From: Holdemanella porci
Lineage (GTDB): Bacteria; Bacillota_I; Bacilli_A; Erysipelotrichales; Erysipelotrichaceae
Direction: 5' to 3'
NCBI RefSeq assembly: GCF_009696075.1
Contig: NZ_VUMR01000001.1
Coordinates: forward strand, 36,181 to 100,180
Length of the DNA: 64,000 bases
Of the stretch, positions 9,466 through 17,549 are shown in pieces. The translations under genes were made by a program, and so were the position numbers. The stretch's first letter is position 1, and the number at the start of each line of letters is the position of its first letter. The notes beneath the pieces were generated by a model that ran no database searches, was not told the origin of the DNA, and saw only the letters and a program-made list of their open reading frames with translations.

Positions 9466-10569
9466 CTAAAAAATTCGATTTAAAGCCTCATCTAATGTGG
9501 CATTAAATTTCTTTGTCGTAAAGTATGTATTATACAAATTCTGAATATTCTTTCTTCTTTGAAGCTGCACATCCATACTTTCTGAACAAATCCTTTCTGC
9601 CACTTCTTTTATATTCGACTTTTTCAAATTGAAACCAATATCCCATTCTTCACAAAAATCTTTTGTGTCCCCCTTAATTGTATTTATGATAGGAAGTCCC
9701 GCACACATATAGTCTAGTGACTTCATAGTCAACCCAACTACTACACTGGACTTCATGACATTAAAGCCATAATTACACTGATCAAACACTTCTTGTTTGC
9801 GTTGAAAATCGTATACTTCCTTATGGTCAACTACATTGACTCCTACACATAATACCTCTTGAATGAAATATTCTTTATTTTCACCATCACCAATAATATG
9901 CAACGTACACTTTTTATGAGCACTGCACTCCCTTAAAAAAGCAGTGATTCTAGGAATGTCTATAATATTATTTATAGAACCCAAGTAACAGAACTGCAAC
10001 TCATCTTCACTTAAATACGGATTCATTGGCAAACACTCTCTATCAATTGCCCAATATAGAACATTTCCACAATGTACATATTTCTTAAACAATTCACATT
10101 CACAGAAAACGACATCTCCACTTGATAAATACTTATCACGATTATTCTTCCATATTTTAAAAGGTAATAATCCCTTATATCGATCAATCGGCATGGATTC
10201 TGGCCATAAATCAATAATGTCATACATCACTTTAACATTATGATGTTTCTTTTTATATTTCGCCATTTCTTTTACAAGCGTATTACACGGAATAATACAA
10301 TGAATTAAATCTGGTTGAATGTCTTCCATAGCCTTTCTTGCCTTTTTAGAAAACTCAATATGAGATAAGATTCTATCCGCAGAAAGATTCTTATGATACT
10401 CTCGAACAGGAATCACAACATCAGCTTCAGCTTGATAAACCGCTTTTTTTCTATGCGAAAAATTTGAAGTCACACTCACAACATCAAACCCCTTAGAAGT
10501 GTAGTATTTCTTCAATAAATGAATACGATCCAAACATGTATCAAACGCATATACTAATGCTACGACCAT
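9466..10569 (-). CDS. Glycosyltransferase, GT-B fold
   Basis: A 367-residue protein with a GT4-like C-terminal half: FCYLGSINNIIDIPR, LHIIGDGENKEYF, and GLTMKSLDYMCAGLPIINT, where the acidic motif is reduced to a single Asp. The N-terminal half begins MVVALVYAFDTCLDRIHLL and contains DIIDLWPESMP, seen in glycosyltransferases that act early on a lipid carrier. It is the second gene of the operon, right after the priming sugar transferase, so it may add the second sugar. The ATG is preceded by GGGGAG. Confidence 0.82.
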   Translation of the reverse strand: MVVALVYAFDTCLDRIHLLKKYYTSKGFDVVSVTSNFSHRKKAVYQAEADVVIPVREYHKNLSADRILSHIEFSKKARKAMEDIQPDLIHCIIPCNTLVKEMAKYKKKHHNVKVMYDIIDLWPESMPIDRYKGLLPFKIWKNNRDKYLSSGDVVFCECELFKKYVHCGNVLYWAIDRECLPMNPYLSEDELQFCYLGSINNIIDIPRITAFLRECSAHKKCTLHIIGDGENKEYFIQEVLCVGVNVVDHKEVYDFQRKQEVFDQCNYGFNVMKSSVVVGLTMKSLDYMCAGLPIINTIKGDTKDFCEEWDIGFNLKKSNIKEVAERICSESMDVQLQRRKNIQNLYNTYFTTKKFNATLDEALNRIF

Positions 10570-10621
10570 AGATAACTCCCCAACCTAAATATGATATAAA
10601 CGAAGACCTTATAACTATCCC

Positions 10622-11239
10622 TTAGTTATTATTATCTTTATTATGGATACTTCCCGTACCACCTTCGACAACCCCATCATGTTTTAACACGGAAAAGATT
10701 GTCATAAAAAAACATTTCACATCAAATGAAAAACTTAAATTCTTACAATACTCTCCATCAAGCTTAGCCTTAACATCTATTTCCAGCTCATCACGACCAT
10801 TTACCTGCGCCCAACCAGTAAGACCAGGAAGTACATCATTGGCGCCATAATGATCTCTCAATTCAATTAAATCATATTGATTCCATAGAGCAGGTCTTGG
10901 ACCCACAATTGCCATTTCCCCTTTAAATATATTAAACAACTGTGGAAGCTCATCCAAAGACGTCTTTCTCAAAAATTTACCAATACTCGTAATATATTGA
11001 TCTGGATTTTCCAATAAATGCGTAGGCATATCTTTCGGTGTATCAATACGCATTGTTCTAAACTTTAAAATATTAAAATAAGACTTATGAATTCCCACAC
11101 GCTTCTGCTTAAAAAACACAGGTCCCGGAGAAGTCACCTTAATTAAAACCATTAATACAATCAATAGTGGAGATAAGATTATGATTCCAGCCAAACTCAA
11201 AAGAAAATCTATCGTTCGCTTTCCATATTTCGAATACAT
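10622..11239 (-). CDS. Priming undecaprenyl-phosphate sugar phosphotransferase
   Basis: This short (205-residue) bacterial sugar transferase is of the EpsL/WcaJ-C type. One N-terminal hydrophobic helix (~11-35) is followed by GPVFFKQKRVG, FNILKFRTM, RKTSLDELPQLFNIFKGEMAIVGPRP (given here only as the family's core), and LPGLTGWAQVNGRD. It moves a sugar-1-phosphate onto undecaprenyl phosphate at the membrane and so commits carbon to the glycan. It is the first gene of the operon, directly behind a promoter, as usual for priming enzymes. The exact sugar is not visible. Confidence 0.92.
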   Translation of the reverse strand: MYSKYGKRTIDFLLSLAGIIILSPLLIVLMVLIKVTSPGPVFFKQKRVGIHKSYFNILKFRTMRIDTPKDMPTHLLENPDQYITSIGKFLRKTSLDELPQLFNIFKGEMAIVGPRPALWNQYDLIELRDHYGANDVLPGLTGWAQVNGRDELEIDVKAKLDGEYCKNLSFSFDVKCFFMTIFSVLKHDGVVEGGTGSIHNKDNNN

Positions 11240-11259
11240 AAAAACACTCTCCTATTTTT

Positions 11260-11276
11260 GTAGAGATTTTCTCTAC
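11260..11276. promoter_or_regulatory. Palindrome in the leader of the polysaccharide operon
   Basis: A perfect 7-bp inverted repeat (GTAGAGA, AAA, TCTCTAC on the minus strand) starts about 7 bp after the -10 box and ends 20 bp before the ATG of the priming transferase. At this place it could be an operator or a leader hairpin. No regulator can be named. Confidence 0.55.
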
Positions 11277-11283
11277 GTAGAAA

Positions 11284-11312
11284 AGTATACCATAATAAAA
11301 AGCCTGAAACAA
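11284..11312 (-). promoter_or_regulatory. Promoter of the surface-polysaccharide operon
   Basis: On the minus strand TTGTTT (-35) and TATACT (-10) are separated by exactly 17 bp, upstream of the priming sugar transferase. No terminator-like hairpin was seen in the short gaps through to the left edge, so one transcript of more than 11 kb is plausible. Confidence 0.7.
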
Positions 11313-11391
11313 AAAAAGTTAAGAAAGTTAAATTAAACTCTTTTAATATCATCTTTATATAAGGGATATATTAAAATTATGTGATAATGTC

Positions 11392-11416
11392 AAAAAAAAG
11401 AGAACTTCATGTTCCC
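11392..11416 (-). terminator. Rho-independent terminator after the 45-residue ORF
   Basis: On the minus strand GGGAAC and GTTCTC pair (six base pairs, one G-U) around the loop ATGAA, followed by eight Ts. The stem begins directly after the stop codon of the small gene. Confidence 0.75.
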
Positions 11417-11554
11417 TTATATAAGTAGTGCTACCATCTTAAACACAAAAACTGCAACCAACAAAATCCCAATCCACTTAATGAACTTAAATGCGACTTT
11501 GATCCCAAAATAAATTAAGGCTATTGAAACCACAAAACCAAGAATGTCTGACAT
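11417..11554 (-). CDS. Small membrane protein, 45 residues
   Basis: The ORF starts MSDILGFVVSIALIYFGIK and ends KMVALLI. Nearly all of it is hydrophobic, as one or two membrane helices joined at a Lys-rich turn (KVAFKFIKW). TTGGAGGTTGAAAG before the ATG is a strong ribosome binding site, and a terminator follows at once, so a real monocistronic gene is likely despite its size. Its ATG lies 103 bp from that of lacZ, in divergent orientation. I do not recognise the family; it could be a regulatory micropeptide or a toxin-like peptide, but nothing shows this. Confidence 0.68.
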   Translation of the reverse strand: MSDILGFVVSIALIYFGIKVAFKFIKWIGILLVAVFVFKMVALLI

Positions 11555-11620
11555 CTTTCAACCTCCAATTTAACAACTATTTTAATTGATTTTTACCTTC
11601 CTTTCAATACTTGCCTTTGA

Positions 11621-11626
11621 TATAAT
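11621..11626 (+). promoter_or_regulatory. Likely -10 element of lacZ
   Basis: TATAAT lies 31 bp before the lacZ ATG. No good -35 is found at 16-18 bp (only TTCCTT), which would fit a promoter needing an activator. No obvious CcpA (cre) site was seen. Confidence 0.45.
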
Positions 11627-11657
11627 TTAAGTTACCAATAACACAAGGAGTGATACA

Positions 11658-14555
11658 ATGCGAACACCAGACTTAAACTGGATCAAAGACCCACGTGTCT
11701 TTCAAGTAAACAGACTACAAACTTACAGCGACCACATATATACAATTGGAAAGGACAAAAAACCAAGCTCATTCTCACTAAATGGAACATGGAAATTCAA
11801 CCTTTCAAAAAATTATGATTCATGCTTTAAATTCTTCTATAATACAGAATTTAATGACTCCAACTGGAACGACATCCAAGTACCCGGACACATCCAGCTC
11901 CAAGGATTCGATAACCCACACTATACAGACGTTACCTACCCTTGGGATGGGCATGACGTGGTAAAACCCGGACAAATTGATATGGACAAAAACAAAGTCT
12001 ATCAATACCGTAAAACATTTGATTGTCCACAAGACTTTATCGGAAATAAACTCATTCTATCCTTTGAAGGCGTAGAATCCAATATCTACGTATGGCTAAA
12101 TGGTAAATTTATCGGATATGCAGAAGATTCCTTTACTCCAAGCCGCTTTGACATCACAAAATACATACAAGAAAAAGATAACATACTCTGCGTACGCATC
12201 TTTCAAAAATGCACAGGCACATGGCTAGAAGACCAAGACATGTGGCGCTTTACAGGCATATTTAGAGATGTCATGATCTATAAACAACCAAATCTTCATA
12301 TACAAGACTTAAAAATCGATACAAACATTGATCTAGACACACACAAAAGTGTTCTTAGTTGTGTTTGTAAAATGAGCAGCAATGAATCCCATACACTACA
12401 AGCCAAACTATATGATCCACAAGGAAACATCGTATGGAATGGCAATATGCAAGATTCATTTGAAATCCCAGTAGAAAACACATGCCTATGGAGCAGTGAA
12501 TTTCCGAATCTGTATCAATTAGAACTCGTTTTATACGATACAAACAACGAAATCATAGAAACCATTCAAGAACAAGTTGGATTTCGAAAATTCACGCTCG
12601 AATACGGCATTATGAAACTCAATGGAAAACGAATTGTATTTCACGGCATCAACCGCCATGAATGGGATCCAAAAACAGGAAGATGTTTATCTCAAGAAAA
12701 AATGGAAGAAGACATTCATATCTTAAAATCACTAAACATCAACGCCATACGAACATCTCACTATCCAAACAACAGCTATTGGTATAAACTATGTGACCAA
12801 TACGGAATCTACGTCATTGACGAAATGAATCTAGAAACCCACGGAGCCAATGATATCCTTCCACAAAACAAAACCGAATGGACAGATTGTTTATTAGATA
12901 GAGCTAGAAGCATGTATGAAAGAGACAAAAACCATGCCTGCATCTTAATGTGGTCACTTGGAAATGAATCTGGCAGCGGATCCAACTTCATGCTCCTACA
13001 CGACTACTTCAAAGAACAAGACCCATCAAGACTTGTTCACTATGAAGGCATCACACAAGATCGTACATTCGAAAATGCATCCGACATTGAATCTAGAATG
13101 TATACATCTCCAGAAAATGTGAAAGCCTATCTAGAAAGCCATCCAATGAAACCATTTATGCTATGTGAATATATGCACGCCATGGGAAATAGTCTTGGAG
13201 GCATGGAAGAATATACCAATCTAGAAGACGAATACGAACAATACCAAGGCGGCTTTGTATGGGACTATGTAGACCAAGCCATTTTAAAAGACGGACAATA
13301 CTATTATGGACAAGACTTTGACGACTACCCTAATGACTCTAACTTTTGTGGAGATGGCATCCTATTGCCAAATCGAGAAGAAACCGGTAAAAGCCAAGAA
13401 CTAAAACAACTCTACCGCTATGTCGATATGGAAATCCATTTCGATTCGGTAACCATTAAAAATAAAAACCTATTCTACGACCTAAGCAAAGATACCTTTA
13501 TCTTTGAATTGAAACAAAATGGACTCGTTATACAATCCGGCATCTTTAAAACAAGCGTAGAACCAGGCACTACAAAAACAATGCCCGTACAATTTAAACA
13601 AATCAATACCCCAGGCTATTACACAAAAACCATCTACTACAAAACACCATTAGGCATTCAATCCTTTGACCAACAAGTCTTTGAAGTCAAACAAGACCCA
13701 CCCAAAGAACAAGCCATGCTCGTAGTAGAAGGCAAAGAAACAATCGGCATTCAATTTATCGATACCGAATACTTATTCGATAAACGAAAAGGTTTAGTAT
13801 CCATTCAAGTAAATGATGAAGAAATACTTCAACAAGCACCAAAACCCATCTTCTACAGAGCCTTAACCGACAATGATCGTGGTGCCAAACAAACCTATGC
13901 CAACTGGCTAAATGCAAGCCTATTTCAAAATGTAGTTGACTTTAAAATGATACGAAACTCCAAATGCGCACAAATAATCTATACAATACAACTTGAATCT
14001 ATTGAAGAAGAATGTAAACTCGTCTATACAGTCTACAACAATCAAAGTATTCAAATCCAGTTGCACCTAGACAAAAACTCACAAAGACAAACACTACCAC
14101 TCTTTGGAATCGAGTTTGCTCTAAAAGAAGAGTTCAAAAACTTCGCTTACTTTGGAAAAGGCGAAAAAGACACATATATAGATCGAGACCATGCCTTAAC
14201 CGATTTCTACTTTGAAAACGTAGACACAAACTACATTCCATACTTAAAGCCACAAGAACACGGCAACCACACAGACTGCAAATGGTGCAGCCTATCCAAC
14301 GACACCATTCAAGTAAACATCAAGTCTGAAAAAATGGAATGCATGGCAAGCAAGTATTCCTTTATGCACCTATATAATGCTAACCACACATTTGAACTTC
14401 CACAAACCAATACAACCCATCTAAGAATCACAAAACAACAAATGGGCGTAGGCGGAATCAACAGCTGGGGCGCAAAAGTACAACCACAATACTTAATTGA
14501 CCAATCTAAAAACCTAGACTTTACATGTACACTCTATATTTCAAAGAAGGATTAA
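11658..14555 (+). CDS. lacZ: Beta-galactosidase, GH2 family (LacZ type)
   Basis: At 965 residues this is the normal LacZ length. The sugar-binding, immunoglobulin-like, TIM-barrel and small-chain domains occur in order. GFRKFTLEYGIMKLNGKRI leads into GINRHEWDP. The acid/base Glu is in GNESGSG (about residue 437) and the nucleophile Glu in MLCEYMHAMGNS (about 504). The C-terminal domain carries RALTDNDRG and GGINSWGAKVQP. There is no signal peptide, so it hydrolyses lactose or other beta-galactosides in the cytoplasm. ACAAGGAGTG precedes the ATG. No permease or regulator lies beside it, so lactose must enter by a system encoded elsewhere. Confidence 0.96.
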   Translation: MRTPDLNWIKDPRVFQVNRLQTYSDHIYTIGKDKKPSSFSLNGTWKFNLSKNYDSCFKFFYNTEFNDSNWNDIQVPGHIQLQGFDNPHYTDVTYPWDGHDVVKPGQIDMDKNKVYQYRKTFDCPQDFIGNKLILSFEGVESNIYVWLNGKFIGYAEDSFTPSRFDITKYIQEKDNILCVRIFQKCTGTWLEDQDMWRFTGIFRDVMIYKQPNLHIQDLKIDTNIDLDTHKSVLSCVCKMSSNESHTLQAKLYDPQGNIVWNGNMQDSFEIPVENTCLWSSEFPNLYQLELVLYDTNNEIIETIQEQVGFRKFTLEYGIMKLNGKRIVFHGINRHEWDPKTGRCLSQEKMEEDIHILKSLNINAIRTSHYPNNSYWYKLCDQYGIYVIDEMNLETHGANDILPQNKTEWTDCLLDRARSMYERDKNHACILMWSLGNESGSGSNFMLLHDYFKEQDPSRLVHYEGITQDRTFENASDIESRMYTSPENVKAYLESHPMKPFMLCEYMHAMGNSLGGMEEYTNLEDEYEQYQGGFVWDYVDQAILKDGQYYYGQDFDDYPNDSNFCGDGILLPNREETGKSQELKQLYRYVDMEIHFDSVTIKNKNLFYDLSKDTFIFELKQNGLVIQSGIFKTSVEPGTTKTMPVQFKQINTPGYYTKTIYYKTPLGIQSFDQQVFEVKQDPPKEQAMLVVEGKETIGIQFIDTEYLFDKRKGLVSIQVNDEEILQQAPKPIFYRALTDNDRGAKQTYANWLNASLFQNVVDFKMIRNSKCAQIIYTIQLESIEEECKLVYTVYNNQSIQIQLHLDKNSQRQTLPLFGIEFALKEEFKNFAYFGKGEKDTYIDRDHALTDFYFENVDTNYIPYLKPQEHGNHTDCKWCSLSNDTIQVNIKSEKMECMASKYSFMHLYNANHTFELPQTNTTHLRITKQQMGVGGINSWGAKVQPQYLIDQSKNLDFTCTLYISKKD

Positions 14556-14568
14556 CCTCCTTCTTTTT
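14543..14568 (+). terminator. Terminator overlapping the lacZ stop codon
   Basis: AAAGAAGGA and TCCTTCTTT form a perfect 9-bp stem around TTAACC, running into TTT. The lacZ stop codon lies in the loop. Confidence 0.65.
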
Positions 14569-14644
14569 GTTTATACGTTTCACTATAATACGTATTGTGT
14601 ATGCACGTATATTTTGATATGATAATTGTGCAAAGAGGACACAT

Positions 14645-14799
14645 ATGCCAATGACGTCAAAGGATATGGAGCGACTTATCCTTACGGATGGATGGGTTCC
14701 CACAGGCAATACAAACACCCAACGAAAAAAGGTAAAGTGACTATACCATTATCAAAGTCAACTGAACAATCCATTCTAAAACAAGCAGGGCTTAAATAA
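14645..14799 (+). pseudogene. hicA: hicA toxin remnant (deletion plus frameshift)
   Basis: The frame from 14645 reads MPMTSKDMERLILTDGW, the start of a HicA mRNA interferase, with a good AGAGGA ribosome site. After the Trp the frame shifts. The rest of HicA continues in another frame as SHRQYKHPTKKGKVTIPL and then QSILKQAGLK with a stop at 14799. The catalytic His region survives, but the segment joining DGW to SHRQ has lost residues and the frame. The toxin should therefore be inactive. The intact antitoxin gene follows 35 bp later. Confidence 0.82.
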
Positions 14800-14834
14800 C
14801 TCTGCTTGAATATTTTAAAAAGGAGGTAAACAAC

Positions 14835-15257
14835 ATGTTGTCAATTTATCCAGCTTGTTTCTTTAAAGAAGAAAATCATTACTCTGTCATTTTTCCAGAC
14901 TTCAATTACCTTTCCACATGTGGAGATTCACTACAAGACGCAATGGAAATGGCCGTAGATTGTCTAGCCGGTGCATTGTTCAGCGCAAAACTAGACAATG
15001 AAGATATTCCAATTCCTTCAAAGTTAGAAGAAATTGATCCAACACAAATCGCATCTGAACTTGAATTCGAATTTAAACAATCTTTTGTCACCCTTGTATC
15101 TGTTGATGTTGAAGAATATGCAAAAACACATTTCAATAAAGCTATCAAAAAAACATTAACCATACCCGAATGGTTAAACAATGAAGCTATGAGCAAGAAA
15201 ATCAATTTCTCGCAAGTTCTTCAAGAAGCATTGATTGCCAAATTGCATTCGTTGTGA
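14835..15257 (+). CDS. hicB: HicB-type antitoxin (toxin partner broken)
   Basis: This 140-residue protein begins with the partial RNase-H-like HicB fold (YPACFFKEENHYSVIFPDFN, then CGDSLQDAMEMAVDCL) and ends in a ribbon-helix-helix-like region with TIPEWLNNEAMSKKINFSQVLQEAL. HicB binds HicA and represses the operon through its C-terminal DNA-binding domain. AAAAAGGAGGT is a very strong ribosome site. The upstream hicA is a relic, so this is an orphan antitoxin, either kept as a regulator or on the way to loss. Confidence 0.9.
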   Translation: MLSIYPACFFKEENHYSVIFPDFNYLSTCGDSLQDAMEMAVDCLAGALFSAKLDNEDIPIPSKLEEIDPTQIASELEFEFKQSFVTLVSVDVEEYAKTHFNKAIKKTLTIPEWLNNEAMSKKINFSQVLQEALIAKLHSL

Positions 15258-15292
15258 ATTATAAATATCTAACACATTATACGATCAACCCT

Positions 15293-15357
15293 CATACCTT
15301 CTATTAAACTATTCCTTTTTACTTGGAGTACAAACAATGATACTATCACACCCTCAA
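15293..15357. repeat. Degenerate copy A of a sequence repeated at 17322
   Basis: CATACCTTCTAT, TAAACTATTCC, CAAA-ATGATA and CACCCTCAA occur here in the same order and orientation as at 17322-17399, with a gap of about 12 bp. Together the two copies bracket the ATPase/Toprim gene pair as direct repeats. Read on the minus strand both look like the 3' end of the same decayed gene. Confidence 0.6.
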
Positions 15358-15362
15358 AAACA

Positions 15363-15437
15363 GTAGACCACGATAAGGTCGCAAAAGAACTCGAATTTGA
15401 ATACAAAAGTTGCTTTATTAAACAGATTGAGCTGTAG
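15363..15437 (+). pseudogene. hicB C-terminal fragment
   Basis: The frame reads VDHDKVAKELEFEYKSCF and ends at TAG. It matches the middle of the intact HicB next door (IDPTQIASELEFEFKQSF) in register. It has no start region and is only 25 codons long. It is the remains of a second hicB gene or of a partial duplication. Confidence 0.65.
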
Positions 15438-15453
15438 TTACAAACTACAGCTC
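15429..15453. terminator. Strong hairpin between convergent genes
   Basis: GAGCTGTAGT and ACTACAGCTC form a perfect 10-bp stem with loop TACAA, followed by ATTTTCT on the plus strand. It can stop plus-strand transcripts from the hicB side and may also serve the minus-strand Toprim gene, whose stop is 90 bp away. Confidence 0.65.
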
Positions 15454-15542
15454 ATTTTCTGATTCAACCAAAGAGAACTTACAAAAACAATTCAAATCTT
15501 GATTTTTTTCATTTTTTGGAAATTACGCAAATGTTTTCCCTT

Positions 15543-16046
15543 TTATTTCTTAATCAAATTACTATCATTCTTATACTTCGTAAATGCTCCTTTTGGATTT
15601 TGATTCCAAAAGGAGTTAATATCAAAATGATGGTTTATTAAAACTTGTTTAAGATTCTTACATTTTGCTAAATCACTCTTATACTCACTATTCGATTTAC
15701 TCTTCATGAGCTCCTTTACATTTGCAATATTACAACTACGCACTAACTCATCCTCTAGATTTTTCACTTCAGGAATAATAATCACCTTTTTCACATTAGA
15801 CTGTTTTTTTAAGAAATGAAGATTGTAGTCTAATATATCCGTTTCATCTTTATCTGTATCAAACACCAAGATAACAATCGTTCCAGGTTTTAATTTCATT
15901 AAAATATTTTTGTTCAATTTATTCTGAATAACATTAAATACATCCACTTTTCCAGCTTGAATACATTGAAAATCTGTTTTTAATGTATTAATAATGGCAC
16001 GTTCCCCTTCACCTTCAACAAAGAAATGATAAATATTTTTAGACAT
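15543..16046 (-). CDS. Toprim-like protein, partner of AAA ATPase (candidate defence effector)
   Basis: This 167-residue protein has the layout of a compact Toprim domain. An N-terminal strand ends in FFVEGEGER (Glu ~11-15), and a second strand ends in ILVFDTDKDETD (D63-x-D65, Glu68). A conserved-looking IPEVKNLEDELVRSC follows, then a helical, Lys-rich C-terminus. Glu plus DxD bind Mg2+ in Toprim nucleases and in RloB, DUF4435 and OLD proteins. It starts 17 bp after the ATPase gene, behind AGGAG. Pairs of this kind occur in PARIS, AbiL and OLD/Gabija-type phage defence. This one is shorter than AriB or typical RloB, so the subfamily is unresolved. Confidence 0.7.
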   Translation of the reverse strand: MSKNIYHFFVEGEGERAIINTLKTDFQCIQAGKVDVFNVIQNKLNKNILMKLKPGTIVILVFDTDKDETDILDYNLHFLKKQSNVKKVIIIPEVKNLEDELVRSCNIANVKELMKSKSNSEYKSDLAKCKNLKQVLINHHFDINSFWNQNPKGAFTKYKNDSNLIKK

Positions 16047-16063
16047 GGCAATGGCTCCTAATC

Positions 16064-17191
16064 TTACAAATCTTCAATTTCATATAATAAATCTAAATTT
16101 GGTGAAACCGAAAACAAGTCATTATCAACTGCATTTCTCAATGAATCCGTACTCTTCTTTAGATAATCGGCCGCATTTATTACCTTAATGACTTGATCAT
16201 CTTCAAATATTTCTTTCTTTAAGAAGTTAAAACTATGCTTAGGAAGAGGCAGATCCAATATATCTAAATTATGTGTTGTAAAAAACAACTGACTATTGGG
16301 TTTCAACAAAGAAATCATTAATGATAAAAAGCCTTTTTCGATATCTGAATGTACATACGAAAATTTTTCATCACAATAATAAAAACTATGTTTATCCGAT
16401 TTAATAGAAGCTACAATTCCCGCAATATCAAGACCAGATTTTGTACCACTAGACAACATAGACGGATTTAATATCTTACCATCTTTTATAAGAATCTCTT
16501 CCTTTCCCATCTGAATCGCATAAGTATCTTCAAGTTCATTTAATTTTATAATTCCCTTAATTGCAGGATCTAATACTTTTAAAGTATGATTCAACACTCT
16601 CAAATATTCTTCATTCTCTTCAATGCGATATCTAGTTTTAAAGAACGCATCAAACGGAAACGAAAATAGCCATGATAAATTCTTCAATTTTTCTAATTCC
16701 ATAATGTAATTCGTATCTGTAAAACCTGTCATTATTGAATCTAGTCTTTTTGCACAAGTCTCATAATTTTCTCTTTGCTTAATATCAGTCGACTCAATTC
16801 GAATTTTAATATTCTCAGAAGAATAATCATGATTTTCACTAGGATCAAACTCTGCATTAATTCTGTATAACTTATAAATATCATGATCCATATTCACAAA
16901 ATCCATTGAAAAAGAAGCTTTTTTATCTTTATCCGCAATATATGACGTAATAATTTCTACATTTCTTTTTCCAATCAAAATAAATATAGAAAGAATCAGA
17001 CGACCTAAAGACGTCTTTCCTGTCGCATTTGAACCCATAATAATATTCACTTTCTTATAGCGAAAATTTGGTAACCCATCCAAATGTTCATGTTCAATAT
17101 ATGAATTCACAATTTTTTTTGGATACGAAAAATTCACATGAAAATTTCTAAATGCACATAAATTATCCAATTTTAAATCCATAACGATCAT
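16064..17191 (-). CDS. AAA_15/RloA-like ABC-type ATPase (candidate defence sensor)
   Basis: The protein starts MIVMDLKLDNLCAFRNF, the usual N-terminal strand of AAA_15 and OLD-type ATPases. It has Walker A GSNATGKT (about residues 53-60), an ABC-like signature LSSGTKSG (~246-253), Walker B YYCDE (~271-275) and an H-loop in FFTTHN (~303-308). At 375 residues there is little room for a coiled coil, so it is compact. A longer ORF from 17314 would add 41 hydrophobic and basic residues containing the promoter; the ATG at 17191 follows GAGAGGTTGAG and is chosen. It forms a two-gene operon with the Toprim protein. Confidence 0.8.
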   Translation of the reverse strand: MIVMDLKLDNLCAFRNFHVNFSYPKKIVNSYIEHEHLDGLPNFRYKKVNIIMGSNATGKTSLGRLILSIFILIGKRNVEIITSYIADKDKKASFSMDFVNMDHDIYKLYRINAEFDPSENHDYSSENIKIRIESTDIKQRENYETCAKRLDSIMTGFTDTNYIMELEKLKNLSWLFSFPFDAFFKTRYRIEENEEYLRVLNHTLKVLDPAIKGIIKLNELEDTYAIQMGKEEILIKDGKILNPSMLSSGTKSGLDIAGIVASIKSDKHSFYYCDEKFSYVHSDIEKGFLSLMISLLKPNSQLFFTTHNLDILDLPLPKHSFNFLKKEIFEDDQVIKVINAADYLKKSTDSLRNAVDNDLFSVSPNLDLLYEIEDL

Positions 17192-17243
17192 ATTTCTCAA
17201 CCTCTCTTTTTTTGTATTACTTCTACTTATTAGAACTAATATC

Positions 17244-17272
17244 AGTATATACTTATATTGCATTTTTCTCAA
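17244..17272 (-). promoter_or_regulatory. Promoter of the ATPase/Toprim pair
   Basis: TTGAGA (-35) and TATACT (-10) are 17 bp apart on the minus strand, about 50 bp before the ATPase start. The -35 region GGTTGAGAAA recurs exactly at the ribosome binding site of the ATPase gene. The promoter gives the pair its own transcription unit. Confidence 0.72.
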
Positions 17273-17310
17273 CCAGAAAAGAAAAGTATAGTTCGTTTGA
17301 TTTTTAGATA

Positions 17311-17549
17311 TCAAAATGCCCCATACCTTCTATAGATATGAGGCTTTAAACTATTCCCTTTATCCGGATTGCAAATGATAATACTACCAGCACCCTCAAT
17401 ATATAAATAAGCCTCATACTTCTCTTTAGCAAATTCAATCAAATGACCTGTATTACCCAACCCTAATACTTTGGATATTCTTTAGACACCCAATTCACTA
17501 ACAAGAATAATGATTGCACTTCATCCTGGTATTCCGTATATTCAATCAC
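17311..17549 (-). pseudogene. Decayed gene coupled to the S66 peptidase gene
   Basis: A GTG overlaps the peptidase stop codon (GTGA) and opens a frame reading VIEYTEYQDEVQSLFLLVNW to a stop after EYPKY. In another frame the protein continues as LGNTGHLIEFAKEKYEAYLY and IEGAGSIIICNPDKG to a stop at 17311. The two parts read as one protein of ~78 residues with a frameshift. I do not recognise it. A second degenerate copy of its 3' end is found at 15293-15357. Confidence 0.6.
17322..17399. repeat. Copy B of the repeat found at 15293
   Basis: This is the less decayed of the two copies and forms the 3' end of the broken gene at 17311-17549. It lies in the same orientation as copy A; the ATPase/Toprim operon and its promoter lie between them. 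Confidence 0.6.

Noticed and set aside
17191..17314. Longer N-terminus of the AAA ATPase
   Set aside because: The extra 41 codons contain the promoter and the ribosome binding site; family alignment begins at MIVMDLKLDN.
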